Source: Allomyces macrogynus ATCC 38327 (taxonomy: Eukaryota; Blastocladiomycota; Blastocladiomycetes; Blastocladiales; Blastocladiaceae). Taken from it: 64,000 nt of DNA. The notes below the pieces were generated by a model that saw only the letters and a list, made by a program, of their open reading frames with translations, made no database searches and was not told the origin of the DNA. The DNA lies in NCBI GenBank assembly GCA_000151295.1, contig GG745354.1:309631-373630 (forward strand), in the 5' to 3' direction. The position numbers and the translations under genes are program-made. This document shows, piece by piece, positions 46,322-58,224 of this stretch; within the stretch, counting starts at the first letter, position 1, and the number at the start of each line of letters is the position of its first letter.

Positions 46322-48416
46322 CTACGCCGTCGCCGGAGCCGTGACCGCCGCCGCCGCAGCCGCCGCGGGCGCGGGCGCCGCGACATTGTTCATGTAGAGC
46401 GCCTTGTCGATCGTCTCCGGCAGCGGCTCGATCGTGACCTCAAAGTTCTTCTGCACGTCGTTCAGCACGTCCGTGTCCTCCTTGGACGCGATGAACGTGA
46501 CGGCAAGTCCCTTGGTCCCGAACCGACCGGCACGACCGACACGGTGCAGGTAGGACGCGCGCGAGTCGGCCATATCATAGTTGATGACGAGGTTGACGCG
46601 CTCGATATCAATACCACGGCCCATGACGTCGGTCGCCACGAGAATGCGCTTCTCCATGTTCTTGAACCCCTGGTACCGCTTGAGCCGCTCCTCCTGCTTC
46701 ATGTGCGAGTGGACCGCGACCACGGGGAAGTGCAGGCCCTCAAGCAGCTTGGCAAGCGCCTCAGCGCGCATCGTCGTCTTGACAAACACGCAGCACTGGT
46801 TGAAGTCGATATCGTCGAGCAGCTTGGTGAGCTGCCGGTTCTTCTCAGCCTCGGCGAGCGTCGCATAGTACTGCTTGAGCCCGTGCAGCGTGAGCTTGGC
46901 CTCGTTGTCAACGTAAATCTCGAGCGGCGAGACCATGAACCGCTTGCAGACGGCCTTGACCTCGGGCGTCAGCGTCGCCGAGAACATCATCACCTGCTTC
47001 TGGTGCGGCGTGGCTCGGAAAATCTGCTGCACGTCGGCGCGCATGTCGACGGCCTCGAGCAATTTGTCGCACTCGTCGAGCACAAAGTGCTTCACGTTGC
47101 GCAGCGAAATCTTGCTGTCGCGCACCAACGCCTTGAGTCGCCCGGGCGTCGCCACCAGGATCTGCGGGCGCTGCGAGTGCAGCCGTGACACGTCCTCGTC
47201 GTACCGCGTGCCGCCAAACACGGCCTCGATCTTGGCGCCCGTCATGTACTTGCTGAACCGCACATACTCGTTCTTGATCTGGAACGCCAGCTCGCGCGTG
47301 TGGCACAGCACAATCACGCGCACCGACGCCGCCGGGTCGGACGAGGCCGCCGCAGCCGTGAAGTCGAGCTGCTGCAACGTCGACAGAACAAAGACGGCCG
47401 TCTTGCCCATGCCTGACTTGGCCTGGCACAGAATGTCGGTGCCGAAAATCGCCTGCGAAATGGTTTCCTGCTGGACTGGAGATGCGGGAGAGCAGGTGTG
47501 TGGGGTCAACGACGGCGACTCTGGGGGACGGACACGGGGACGCTGCGTCGAGTCGGTTGGTCGTCGAGGTCGTCCTGTGCCTGCGCGCGCGCGCCGTTTC
47601 CTTGCCGTCATGCATGTTGACTAGGTCCGATTGCCCGCTCGTCGACTGAAAAAGAATCCAGTCGAAGGTAGCAAGGATACTCCGCGTCCGGTTGGGAACG
47701 GCACTGGTGCCGGCCGCTGGTCCCGAGTCGGCTCTGTGGCTGCCAGATTGGGCAGGCCACCGTCGAGTGACTTGGTCGGCTCCGGGCTCCTTTGAGCCCG
47801 TACAGGCCGCCGCGTCGAACGAGCGGCAACATGCTCGTCAAAGAGCGCCGTCGCCGGCTGCCGAAAACGGCGCGTGGATTCCACCAACCACCACGGCCGC
47901 GCACGGCCGCAGGAGCCATCCAAGGCCACAACAATCACTTGGCAAACCGGCACCGCGACAATAAAAGACCGCTCGAGCAGAACAAACACCACGGCACGAG
48001 GACACGAGCGACGAGGGCATGACATGACAAAGAGGCAAGGGCGCGCGCGCGAGGACCAACGACGAGCGATTTCGACGCCGACTTGCAGTGCCCGCGTTGC
48101 GTTGCGTGGTTTAGGTGGTGGACATACCCTCGGACGGGTGCTCGAAACCGCAGTCGGTGATGGCGCGCAGCAGCTCGGGCTTGAGCAAAAAGTCGCGGAA
48201 CGACGTCGCGTGAATGCCCACATACGAGCCCTTGGCGTCCTTGCCGCCGGGCGCGGCGCCGTCGGCCGCATCGGCGACAGCGGCCGCACCGGAAGCAGCG
48301 ACGGGGGCCACGGGCGCGGCCACCGACGCCGTCAGGTTGGGGTGCGCGACTTCGACCTCATCGTCCTCGTAGTCGAGGAGATCCGGGTCGTCGTGCTTCG
48401 ACAGGTTCGCGGCCAT
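46322..48416 (-). CDS. SUB2: Sub2/UAP56 DECD-box RNA helicase
   Basis: ATP-dependent RNA helicase in spliceosome assembly and TREX-coupled mRNA export. Two exons, 48416-48128 and 47475-46322, join in phase to 480 residues. The N-terminus has the Yra1/ALY-contact type [11 protein letters not shown] motif. Next are [20 protein letters not shown] and the Q-motif region [12 protein letters not shown]. Walker A is AKSGMGKT. The remaining motifs are TPGR, DECD, SAT and [10 protein letters not shown], with RGIDIER between the last two. All catalytic motifs are intact. There is a Ser/Asp/Ala insertion after motif I, and the C-terminus carries a poly-Ala tail ([15 protein letters not shown]). The only intron is 652 nt, by far the longest I could define in this window, and joins exactly at HPSE|VQQE. 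Confidence 0.95.
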
Positions 48417-48819
48417 GGTGGGCAGAGAAATTGCGGGGAAGAGGGAGGGAAGAGAGGAGGGTGCGGTGACGCAGCAGCTGCGGCAGAGGCGCGCGCTTGC
48501 GGTCAAGGGTGGGGCGTGCTGAGCGGGGTCAAGCACGGGAGTACGGCGCCGTCGAGCTTGCGGATTACAGCGTCGTCGTCGTCGTCGTATCGGTTGGTCG
48601 TCGGGGTTGCGGCGCGAAGGGACGGGCACGAACGTGGTCGAGCCGGGACGTGGTTGGTGCAGCGCGACCAAGTCGACCGGTGCGAACGGTGTCAGCTGAC
48701 GTCGCATGACTGGATCCTGACCGGACTGCCGCAACTGTCTCCGTGCTCGCAGGGCTGCTCCCAGCCAGAATTATGGAAATAAATCGATACTAATTCAAAA
48801 GTCCTTCCTCCACCCCAAA
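48417..48819. other. Intergenic, no gene seen
   Basis: About 400 bp: SUB2 upstream region and phosphatase 3' flank, with a short GTC repeat near 48573-48590. Confidence 0.55.
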
Positions 48820-50056
48820 CTACACTCGCTCGAGCTCGCGCACGACCCGCGCCTGCAGCTCGTCGCCCGTCGCCCACAGGACTGCCGCGCACGGCACACG
48901 CGACTGTGTCATGTACCACGACTCCTGGCCACACTCCCCTTCAACCGCGTCCGCGTTCTCCATGCGATTAAAGCGGCCTTGGCGCACCGGCATCCCCACG
49001 GCCAGCTCGGCCACCAGGTTCTCGACGCTCTCCACCGCAACCAGCTCGCGGTGCAGTCGGCGATCGGCGCGCACAAACGCGCAGTCGACGAGCCCCAGTG
49101 CGAGCGGACACAGGTCATTGTACCCGTCGCCCACGTAGAAGACGCGGTCGTACTGGATGCGCGCTGAGTGGGAGAGAAGGAGCACTCGATTAGTTTCTGG
49201 CGGCGATCCGCAATCAAAACCGTGTCGAGACGGGCAACGTACACGAGAGGTACGCGGCCAGCTGCGCCGACTTGCACAGGTTCCAATTACACCGCTGCCG
49301 CGGACAGTTGGCGGCAACGAGCTTCTTGCTGCCGTTGCTGGGTGCGCTCGGCTTGGCCTGCAGCGGCGCAATCTTGAGCAGGTCGTGGCCCGAGACCGAC
49401 CGCACGATCCGCGACTGGTTGGTGATTATGTCGCGCACGCAGTGCCGAACTCCATAGCTCTGAAGTTCTCGATCGAGTCGGTCAATGTGGTCCTTGTCCA
49501 TCTGGTCGGTGCCAAAACGTGGGTCGCAGGTAAACGCGAACGCGTACCTCGAGAATCGACTCGATGAAAAACGCGTTGGCGTCCGAGACGACAATCACAT
49601 CCACGTTGCGCGCGTGCAAGTCGTGCAGCAGCGCAACCGTGCCGCGGTGCATCGGAATCATCGCGAGCAACTCGCGCAGCGCCGTAATGTCGGCCAGCGC
49701 CTTGGACTCGAACAGGCCCGCGATTTCTGTGAGACGCGTTCAGTTGGCAATCAGCTTCGCTTCGCTCCACCATATTCCACGACGGACGCGTCGCTACCTT
49801 CGCTCACAAGATACACCCAATTCTCGCCGTCGCGGTGCCGTTGCGCCATGCGCGTCATGGCAACCTCGGCATCGGGCCGCGTGCCGCCGAGCGTAATGGC
49901 CCACTCGTCGCTGTCGGCGTCGATCAGCGAATAGTCAAAGTCGCACACGACGAGCGCGCGCGGCAGCGGCGACGGTAGCCGGTAGCCTATGACCGGGCGC
50001 GTCGGCGGCGTGACAGGGCTCGCGCCGGGTGGCGTCGGTGGCAGGAAAGACGACAT
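48820..50056 (-). CDS. PHOSPHO1/2-family HAD phosphatase
   Basis: Haloacid-dehalogenase phosphatase. Animal members hydrolyse phosphocholine, phosphoethanolamine or pyridoxal phosphate; the substrate here is unknown. Exons 50056-49798, 49726-49548, 49459-49243 and 49163-48820 join in phase to 332 residues, longer than usual. Motif I is VVCDFDYSLIDADSDEW (Thr replaced by Ser after the second Asp). The helix ELLAMIPMHRGTVALLHDL and motif II VIVVSDANAFFIESILE follow. Then comes the family Cys-rich part ITNQ...CPRQRCNWNLCKSAQL, and finally motif IV YVGDGYNDLCPLALG. About 30 extra N-terminal residues are Pro-rich. The splice ILE|SYGVRHCV restores the usual spacing to ITN. It is divergent from the SCYL1-like gene, 755 bp away. 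Confidence 0.88.
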
Positions 50057-50811
50057 GGTGTTGTTGGAGCTTGCTGGAGCCTGGGTCGCGAGCGAAAAAG
50101 TCGAAGAGAGAGTGGGAATGGGTCCAGCTTGTGGGGAAGAGGGCCGCAGAGGGGCCGGAATCGTCGACTGGGGTTAGTCGGCCTCGATCGGAAAGGAGAG
50201 ACGCGGAGGAGAGAGCGGCAATCAGCTCGTGTTGGGCGGCTGGGAATGCTTGTCGTTTTCTGGTCGTTGCGTCACTTGGATTCCGCTCCGAGGACAAGCG
50301 CCAAGACGCGGTTTTGCTGAGCGTGCGGACCCAAGAATGCGCCATGATCTGTCTCGTATTCGGCTTGATAGCTGCTGCTCGTCGACACCTCCGCCGGCGT
50401 GGTTTGTTGCGGGTTGGACGCGCCGAGAGCAGGCTCGCGCCGAGCCTGCCTATCAAAACGAAATTAGCGAGTGATGTATGGAATACATGCAGTGAATCAT
50501 CGACCTGCCTCAACCGTCACATGCGCGTGAGCCAATCCACCGCACCTGCATGGACGCTTGTTGCTCATCCTTCGCCACCTCACTTCGACTCGCCACGACC
50601 AAGAGCACCCACCACCATCAGCCCTGCAGACGACGCGGACTCAAGCACCCACCTGTATCGCCCGCGGCCCTGACGACGGCAACAACAGCACGACCGCGCC
50701 CGCCACTACCTGCACAGTGTTGGCGCCGACGCGCGCGCCCGCCAACCTCCGTGTCGCCGCTTTTCGGCGCCTCCTCCATCAACCCGACCCGACCCTGCCG
50801 TGATCGTCACT
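50057..50811. other. Divergent intergenic region
   Basis: About 755 bp between the phosphatase and pseudokinase start codons; presumably holds both promoters. No TATA box is clear. No gene. Confidence 0.55.
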
Positions 50812-53800
50812 ATGGCCAGCCTCGTCTCCAACTTCATCAAGTCGACCGTCTCGCGCGTCGTCGGGCCCGGCAAGGACCTGCCCAACGTCAATGTCGGCGA
50901 CAAGGTCCTAGGCGACCACGGCATGTGGACGCTCTACAATGGCACGATGCGCGTAAGTCTGGTCCCAAAATTGCCCACGTTGTTACGCGCACGCAAGCAA
51001 TGTGTTCTGGGTGGAAGACTAAAAACGCCACGCGTCGCGAAACCCTGCCGGACAGGACTCGGGCGCGCCAGTCACCGTATTCCACTTTGAGGTGAGCGGG
51101 TCGCGCGCCAAGGAGTGGCTCCCGCTTGCGCAAAACGCCTACAAAAAAATGAAGATGATTCGGCACCCGGAAGTGCTGCGGTTCGTGGACGGAAACATGG
51201 TACGCGTTGGCTGGTGCGGTTCCATCTCGGTTCCGTTATTGCACCAGAAAATTTGACCATTTGCGCAACGTGGTAGACCGACTCGAACATCTACATTGTC
51301 ACGGACCGCGTCACGATGCTGAGCCTTGACACCGACTACCGGCTCATCACGCTCGGTCTCTTCAAGACGGCCACGGCACTGCAGTTTATGCACAAGGACT
51401 GCGGCATGATCCACGGCCACCTGTCGATGCGGTCCGTCTACGTGACGCAGGCCGGCGAATGGAAACTCGGCGGGTTCGAACTCACCTCGTCGATCAAGGA
51501 AACCTACCCGCTCTACACGACGCACCAGCACCTTGTCGTCCAGGAACACACGGCACCAGAAATGAAGCAGCGCGGGTTCCGGCTCGACGAAACGCGACCG
51601 ACCGCGCCGGATATTTACCAGTTTGGCGCACTCATGCGTGACGTGACGGGTGGTGGGGCAGGGCACACGAGTTTTGTCGCGATTCAGGCGTTCATGCACG
51701 CGTTTCTCGCCGCGGAACCGGGCCAGCGGCCCGCGGACTTGGCCGAGTTCTTGCACTGCTCGGTCTTCACGGGTTCGGAACTCGTCGCCATCACGCACGC
51801 GATCGAGAACATGGCCGTGCAGGACGAGCGCGAGCGCAATCACTTGATTGAGCGCATTGCCCAGGTCGTCGACGAGTTTCCGATCCAGTTTTCGAAACAC
51901 AAGATCTTGCCGATTCTGCTGTCGGCGCTCGAATACGGCACGGTTGCGCCCAAGACGCTGCTGCCCATTTTCAAGATTGCGAGCCACTTGTCGGACACGG
52001 AGTTCAAGCAGCACGTGAACCCATCGTTGATCAAGCTGTTCTCAATGACCGACCGCACGATCCGACTGGCCCTGCTCGAGGCATTGCCGCTGTTTGTAGA
52101 TCGGCTCGACAAGCGCACGGTCAACGACAAGATTTACTCGCATGTCGCGATCGGGTTTGCGGATACGGCGCCGATCATTCGCGAGCACACGATCAAGGTA
52201 CTTTGACAGGCCAAAGACGCGTGTTTGCAGGTTGGGGGGAGGAGGGTCGTTCGCATCGCTCACGCTTATACGTCCCACCGCGGTAGTCCATGGTCTTGCT
52301 CGCGCCCAAGCTCTCGGAACGCACCATCAACAACGACGTCCTGCGCAATCTCGGCAAGGCGCAAATCGACGCCGAGGCCGGAATCCGCACCAACGCGACC
52401 GTCTGCCTCGCCAAGATCGCGCCGCACCTAACCCCCGACATTCGCAAAAAAGTCCTTGCCGTCGGGCTCGCCCGCATTCTCAAGGACCCCTTCCCACCCG
52501 CACGGCAAGCCGGTCTCGCCGGCTTTGTCGCCACCTACGATTACTTTGACGCCGACGAACTCACGTCCAAGGTCCTCCCCGCCGTCGCGCCCACGTTGCT
52601 CGACACAGAAAAACCTGCACGCGACTTGGCGTTTCAGTTGCTGGACCGGATTACGGCCTCGGCGCGCGACGTGGCCGCCGGGATGCCGGAGACCGCGCAG
52701 CCGCCACCGCCGCCGGACGCGAACGCGATTGGATCGGCTGCATTCCAGAGTATGTCGGTCGATCCGAACGCCCCGCCGAAAGACGATTCGTGGCTCGGCG
52801 GGATCACGCGGTCATTGTCGACGACGATCGGGCTCGAATCGAAACCACAGCAGCCACAAGTCGCGCCGTCGCCGTTCTCGGGGACGGCGTTGTCGGTGCT
52901 CGGCACGGGGGCCGCCGCAACGGGTGGGAGTGTTCTCGGCGGGACGAGTTCCATGGGGAACACGCCCATTTCGTTGTACGGGAGTGGGTCGACGGGGACG
53001 ACCGCGCCGAGCGCGCCGTCGCCCGCGCCCACAAACTCGGCGTTAGGATCGTTTGCGTTTCCGAGCTCTTCGCCACCGAACTCCGCATCGGCCGTCCCGC
53101 CACCCACCCCACCGCGGCCCAACCAAGTTCCCACATCCAACGGCGCGGGACGCGCCATGTCTCTCGGATCCCGGTCATCCATCACCTCCAATCCCGCTGC
53201 CGCGCAACAACCGCTCGGCACCTCCCCGTCGCTGTCGTTCCCGTCGCTCAACCCGAAACCGCCCGCGACCACCGGATCGGCCACCGCAGCATCGCCGTAC
53301 GCGTCCAACACGTCCCTCGCCGCCGCGTTCGGTGGTGCGTTCGCATCCCCCGCCGCCGCGACCCCGGGAAGTGCGACTGCGAGTCCCGCACTCGTTGCCG
53401 CCGCGTTCGCGTCGCCCGCGTTCGGTTCGGCAACGACACCGAAACCCGCGAGCGCGAGGCCAGCCGCCGCCATGTCGAGTTTGAGTGGGAGTGGATCCGG
53501 CGGGTTCTTCCCGCCGCCACCGCCGCCGCCCGGGTCCTCCTCGTCGTCGAACCCGTTTGCGGCGCTCGGTAAGCCGTCCGGATCGGCCCCTGCCACGGCG
53601 ACCAGTGGAGGGTGGGACGACTTGGATCCGTGGAGTTCGTTTGCGACACCTGCAGCGGCGAAACCGGCCGCGCCTGCCGCGGTGGCGCCGGCGGCTGCGT
53701 TCGCGACGGCGTTTGCGTCGATGAATTTGGGGGCGAATGGCGTAGGGATGGGGGCGGCCAAGCCGGCGGCAACGACGCCAGCGTCGCATGATGGGTGGGG

Positions 53801-53834
53801 GGATGATTTTGATGCGTGGGGGTCGTCGAAGTAG
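50812..53834 (+). CDS. SCYL1: Scy1-like pseudokinase (SCYL1/Cex1 family)
   Basis: HEAT-repeat pseudokinase of Golgi-ER traffic and tRNA export. Exons 50812-50952, 51056-51199, 51277-52197 and 52287-53834 join in phase to 917 residues. The N-terminal kinase-like domain starts MASLVSNFIKSTVSRVVGPG. It lacks catalytic residues: the HRD position reads IHGHLSMRSVYV and DFG is replaced by GFEL. HEAT repeats follow (about residues 220-480), including KILPILLSALEYG and KLSERTINNDVLRNLGKAQID. The last 400 residues are Ala/Pro/Ser/Gly-rich and disordered. They contain two aromatic-acidic motifs, GWDDLDPWSSF and the extreme C-terminal GWGDDFDAWGSSK, of the kind used to bind coat or adaptor proteins. Start is the first in-frame ATG of the conserved N-terminus. 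Confidence 0.93.
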
Positions 53835-54222
53835 GAGGGTGGAGGTGGAGTGGGGAGGGGAGGATGTGGGGGATAGATATACGTGGATTGCATCCGACAT
53901 TGGTCCGAAAGTGGGCGAAGAAGACAAAACAGGTTAACGACACGATGCAGCGTTGCGTCTTATGTAGACAGGGCAAGATACGAGTCTGATCAAGCTCCTT
54001 ACATTACGCGACACGTATGGCGCTTCTCCGTGTATATCTTCGCTCCATCACGGTGTCGAACCACGAGAATGGATGAATGGTAAACACGGGCGTTGGATAA
54101 GTCGATCGTTTCTCAGAGTGTCAATTTAGGATCAATTTCATTCCAGTCCAGCGTGCTCGACGAATTTCCAGTCTCCACTTTACAGCAAAAGTCCACGATA
54201 TCTCCTCACTCCACTCTCCACC
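53835..54222. other. Intergenic between convergent genes
   Basis: About 390 bp between the pseudokinase stop and the ADAM stop. Lower GC, probably the two 3' UTRs. No gene. Confidence 0.55.
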
Positions 54223-57200
54223 CTACACAAACGGCACCAGGGCAGTCACGAGCACCAGAATCACCGGCCCAAGCACGGCCCACACCGCGACCATGTCGTC
54301 CAGCCACCCACCCATTCCCCACGTCCGCCACGGCACGTGCCGCGCCGCGCTCGACCCGTTCCCGCCGCAGACCGTCTGGTTTCCGAAAGTTTGGTTGCAG
54401 ACCGTTTCGTTGCTGATAACCGTGTGGTTGCTGATCGACTGGGTGGGGTTGTTCTGCTGCGCGAGCGTTCCGTTCGTTATCGCGGTCGTCACAGTCATGG
54501 CTGGCGTTGGTACCACTGCAGAGGTGGTCGCGGCCGGCGTTGGTACTGCTGCGGGGGTACTCGCGGCTGGTGCAATGGTCGTAGCCGGTGTCGGTGCTGC
54601 TGTCAGGGTAGCAGTTGCGGCTGGCGCAATCGTCGGGGCCGGCATTGGTGCCGCACCAGGGATGGTAGTTGCAGCTGGCGCAACGGTGGTGCCGGGAGTC
54701 GGTACTGCTGCAGGGGTCGTTGCGGCCGGCGCAACGGCAGTAGACGGCGTCGCCACCACCACCAGCGTCGATGTCGTCGCGGCCGGGATGAGGCTCGTCG
54801 CTAGCGTGGTCACCTCCGTGCTCGGCGTCATCGTGGTCGGCAGTATGCACATGCCAGTCCGGCACGTCCCGCTCGCGGCACCGGTCGTGCACACGGATCC
54901 GTCGGACAATGCCGCGTCCGGCGGACACATCGTGTTGGTACCAGGGCAGACGTCGGCCGCGTCGCACGGCGACGCACTCGCACGACAAACCGTGCCCGCA
55001 GCCGCGATCTGGCACTCGTACGTGCAGCACGGTCCATTCGACTTGTCGCACGTGGCCCCTGGCCGGAACTGGCACGTGGTCGTGCAGCACGGGCTGCCGA
55101 CGAGCGTGTCGCCCGAATCGCACTGTTCGCCGAAATCAACGACGCCGTTGCTATCCGGGTGGACAGCATGCAGAATGAGCACGAAGTATCACGAGGACAG
55201 GCGATAGCACGTACCCGCACAGCGACGGCTCGGCGATCTGAGTGCCCTGTGCAACACACGTGCCGGCCGTGCAGTACCCCGTCGTCGTCTGGTTCAGCGG
55301 ACACGGCGAATAATCGCTACGCCAGTCGCGGTACGAAATACATGTGTTGCCGCTCTGGCAGTAGACCAGGCACGGGGCCCCGAACCGGGCGCTGTCGCAC
55401 ATTTGAGTGTGATTGTACCCGCGCGCCGTGCACTGGTCAAATACGGACGTGCACGTGCCGTGAGCGCAGTAGCCGGGCGCGCCAGAGGTCGAGTTGCACG
55501 CCGCACCGTTCTTGGCCAAGATTCCAGTCGGGAACGGGCACGCGGGATTGTTCGCGCCCGTGCAGTAGGCCGGCGCGTCGCAGGTCGGGTCGGTGGCCGC
55601 GCGGCAAATGGTCGTGGCCGGCATAATCTGGCACCCGCGGCAGCACGGGCCACGCGCGTCGTCGCACACCGCTCCAGGACGCCATCGGCATTGCGGCGTG
55701 CAGCACGTGTTGCCTGTGACGTAGTTGCCCGAGTCACATTCTTCGCCCAGGTCCACGATGCCGTTTCTGGGGGAAAAGGAGAGAGAGTCGACGGTCAGCA
55801 CAACGATAATCACCCTCGATATCAGACAGCGTGGCGCATACCCGCACAACGGCGACGTCAGCGAGTCGAGACACGTCGCATTCCGGGCCAAATACTCGCG
55901 AATCGCCGCAACCGAACAACTACTCCACCCGGTCGGCTGTGCCTGAGAACTGGAATAATAGGTCGGGTTCATGATGTAGCTCGAGCTATTACATGGCGAG
56001 ATGCCATCGTTGTCGTGCGGCGAACCGATATTGTGCCCCATCTCGTGTGCCATGGCCGTCGCCGGCCCGGCATAAACGTTCACTCGCCGTCCGGGCGCCA
56101 AACTGCAAGAGTAGCCCGGGTCGCACATGCGATTGAGCCACGCGTATCCATTGGCTGTGCGAGCTGTCAGGACCTGCGCGTGGTCGTTAGTGGCAAAGAA
56201 CGTGCCCGCAAACGCTGGGTCGTTTTTCCGGTCGATGCGCCATTGGCAAAACGAGAGTAGCGCCGTTGGCGTGGTAAAGTTGCCCGCTGGAACCCATATC
56301 GGCGACGTGGCCGTGAATTGTCCGACGAGCGTGACGCGAATCGTGTAGGGCGGCGGGAGAAGTCCGTTGGACATGAGCAGCGAAGCGTAGTTGACGAGAT
56401 TGAAGACCGAGGACTCGGTTTGGTTGCCCCACGCCTGAAATGCGAATGGAGGCGACAAAGGCAGTGAAGCGAGCAAGAGCATTGATAACAGCAACGGGCT
56501 CACGGACCTGATACCGCTCATAGTCGCTCGCAATCATGAGCTCAATGATCTTGTTGTTGTTGAATCCGCGCTTGCCCAGGCGCCGAGCCAGTGTGCCATT
56601 TGCGGCCGACTGGAGCAACGGCGCGTCGCGCCGCATGCGTACGGCCGCCTCCTCAATCAGCGTGTCAAGATCCGCATCGTTCGGGGTTTCCATGGTGGTA
56701 TGGTCACAGAAATGGCCGCGCGAGTCAGCTTGGTCAGGTGCTGCAGTCCCGACCTCGCGAATCAAAACATGAGGGCGCGACAGCCCATTCGGTAGAACCG
56801 ATTCGCGCGCAAAGTGGCTCATCGGAGCCGAATCGTCGGGCCGGATCGTGTAATGGTGCGTCTTGTTGAACTGAATCACGCCGTGGATGCCGTTGCACAG
56901 GCTGATGGCGGCGAGCGACGCGTCCTGGTCGACAACAGACCCCTAGAGAGAATAGATGCGTCAGCGAGCGACAAAAACAAGGTGGAGAAGCTTGACACGG
57001 CAATAACGGACGTGATAGTAACAGTTTGACGGTCGTGCGCGGTGGATTTCGTAGTTGTCCTCGCCGCCACCCATGATATGGGCGTAGTTGGGGCCAATCA
57101 AGTCCCTGTTGATCTGTGTAAATTTGTCGAAAAATAAAGGGATTGAGTGAGGAATCGCTCCTCGATTTCGTCATAGCAAAGAGATCAAACGTACCTCGAG

Positions 57201-57668
57201 ATGCAATCTAACAAGGTCATCATCCGAGAGCCCCTCAAGATGCAGCACCACTTGAGAGACGTATTTTGGGGTCCCGTACTCGTCACGCGCACCTCGAATC
57301 ACGAGTCCCGCAAGCGGCTTCCCTCTGGGAGTTTGGATCGCAACTCCGCGCACGCGATACGTTTCGGGCTTGGGGACCTCGACTAGTTGGGTGGGCAGTG
57401 CTGTGATCAGCGGTCCGGATTTTTCGTCCCTGAATCAGACAGTCGGAAGAAAACTCGGGAACCAACCGCTGTCGACCGCCGCCCTTGCCCGGTGCGAAAA
57501 TCGAGGGACTCCGACGGGATCGGCCTCGGCTTCAGCTGTTACGACGGACACCACCCAGATCTGACTGAGCAGGAGCAGCAAGATCACGGCGGTCAAGGCA
57601 AGCCGCATTCGAACGGCTTGTTCTCGCCATTTTTCGGGTGCACGAAGTCGAGGCGCAGCTTCCTTCAT
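54223..57668 (-). CDS. ADAM-type membrane metalloprotease with two disintegrin modules
   Basis: Reprolysin-family zinc protease, probably a cell-surface sheddase. Seven exons: 57668-57467, 57400-57195, 57113-57012, 56942-56508, 56434-55842, 55766-55215 and 55150-54223. They join in phase to 1005 residues. Order: a hydrophobic signal or anchor (LALTAVILLLLLSQIWVV); a prodomain; the catalytic domain with HEMGHNIGSPHD (zinc ligands near 445, 449 and 455) and the Met-turn SSYIMNP; disintegrin-like module 1 (NGIVDLGEECDSGN) with a Cys-rich region; module 2 (NGVVDFGEQCDSGD). A 120-residue Ala/Thr/Pro repeat stalk follows, then a C-terminal hydrophobic segment (LGPVILVLVTALVPFV) ending the protein with no cytosolic tail, so a GPI signal is possible. 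Each disintegrin module starts a new exon after CG|N. The first intron is inferred because it removes a TGA at 57435. Confidence 0.88.
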
Positions 57669-58224
57669 CTCTTGCACGCTGGACGTTGATGGCGGGTGGC
57701 GGGAAAAGATTCCGTCGCTAACGCGGACCCGCTACGAAGAAGCGAGAGAAGTGCATGCATGGATTGGAAGGATGCATTGATTCTGCCAAGTCCCGACTCG
57801 TCGCTCACGCTGCGATGACGGTTGAGATCTGCTTGAATTCAAGAATGTCGATTCATTGCGACAAGTTGTGCCCCTGGTCCGTTGTTGCTTGGTCGGGGCC
57901 AGTATTCGATGTGACTCTCTGACTTGATTTTTTTTTTTCCCGTCCGATGCTTAAGTGATCTCGAATCGACCGTAGATCACAGCGTCGCCGCATCTCGCAA
58001 CGTCTCTCACTGCTCCCCATCACACCCCGAGATTGCGATTCAACGGGCTGCTGTTCTGCGTTGTATCACTCACTGCTCGAGATTCGAGGCGAAATCAATC
58101 CGATTGTACACAAACGGCTTTCTCCACCCTGCTTTTTCGGGGGAGACGCGACGATCCTTGCGGATCCTCCTGTCAAACTCCATTTGCCAGTTTGGTCCAT
58201 GCACAAGCCACCCACCGTTTCAGT
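57669..58224. other. Intergenic between the two ADAM loci
   Basis: About 560 bp: promoter of the intact ADAM gene and 3' flank of its broken neighbour. A poly-T run lies near 57929. No gene. Confidence 0.55.

Noticed and set aside
45917..47188. 423-residue plus-strand open frame
   Set aside because: Shadow of SUB2 on the opposite strand, Arg/Leu/Val-rich with no motif.
52634..53893. 419-residue minus-strand frame
   Set aside because: Antisense to the pseudokinase tail; Gly/Ala/Pro-rich mirror of the real low-complexity region.
57435..57437. TGA as evidence that the intact ADAM gene is broken
   Set aside because: An intron at 57401-57466 of normal length and matching phase removes it, and all seven exons then run to one 1005-residue frame.
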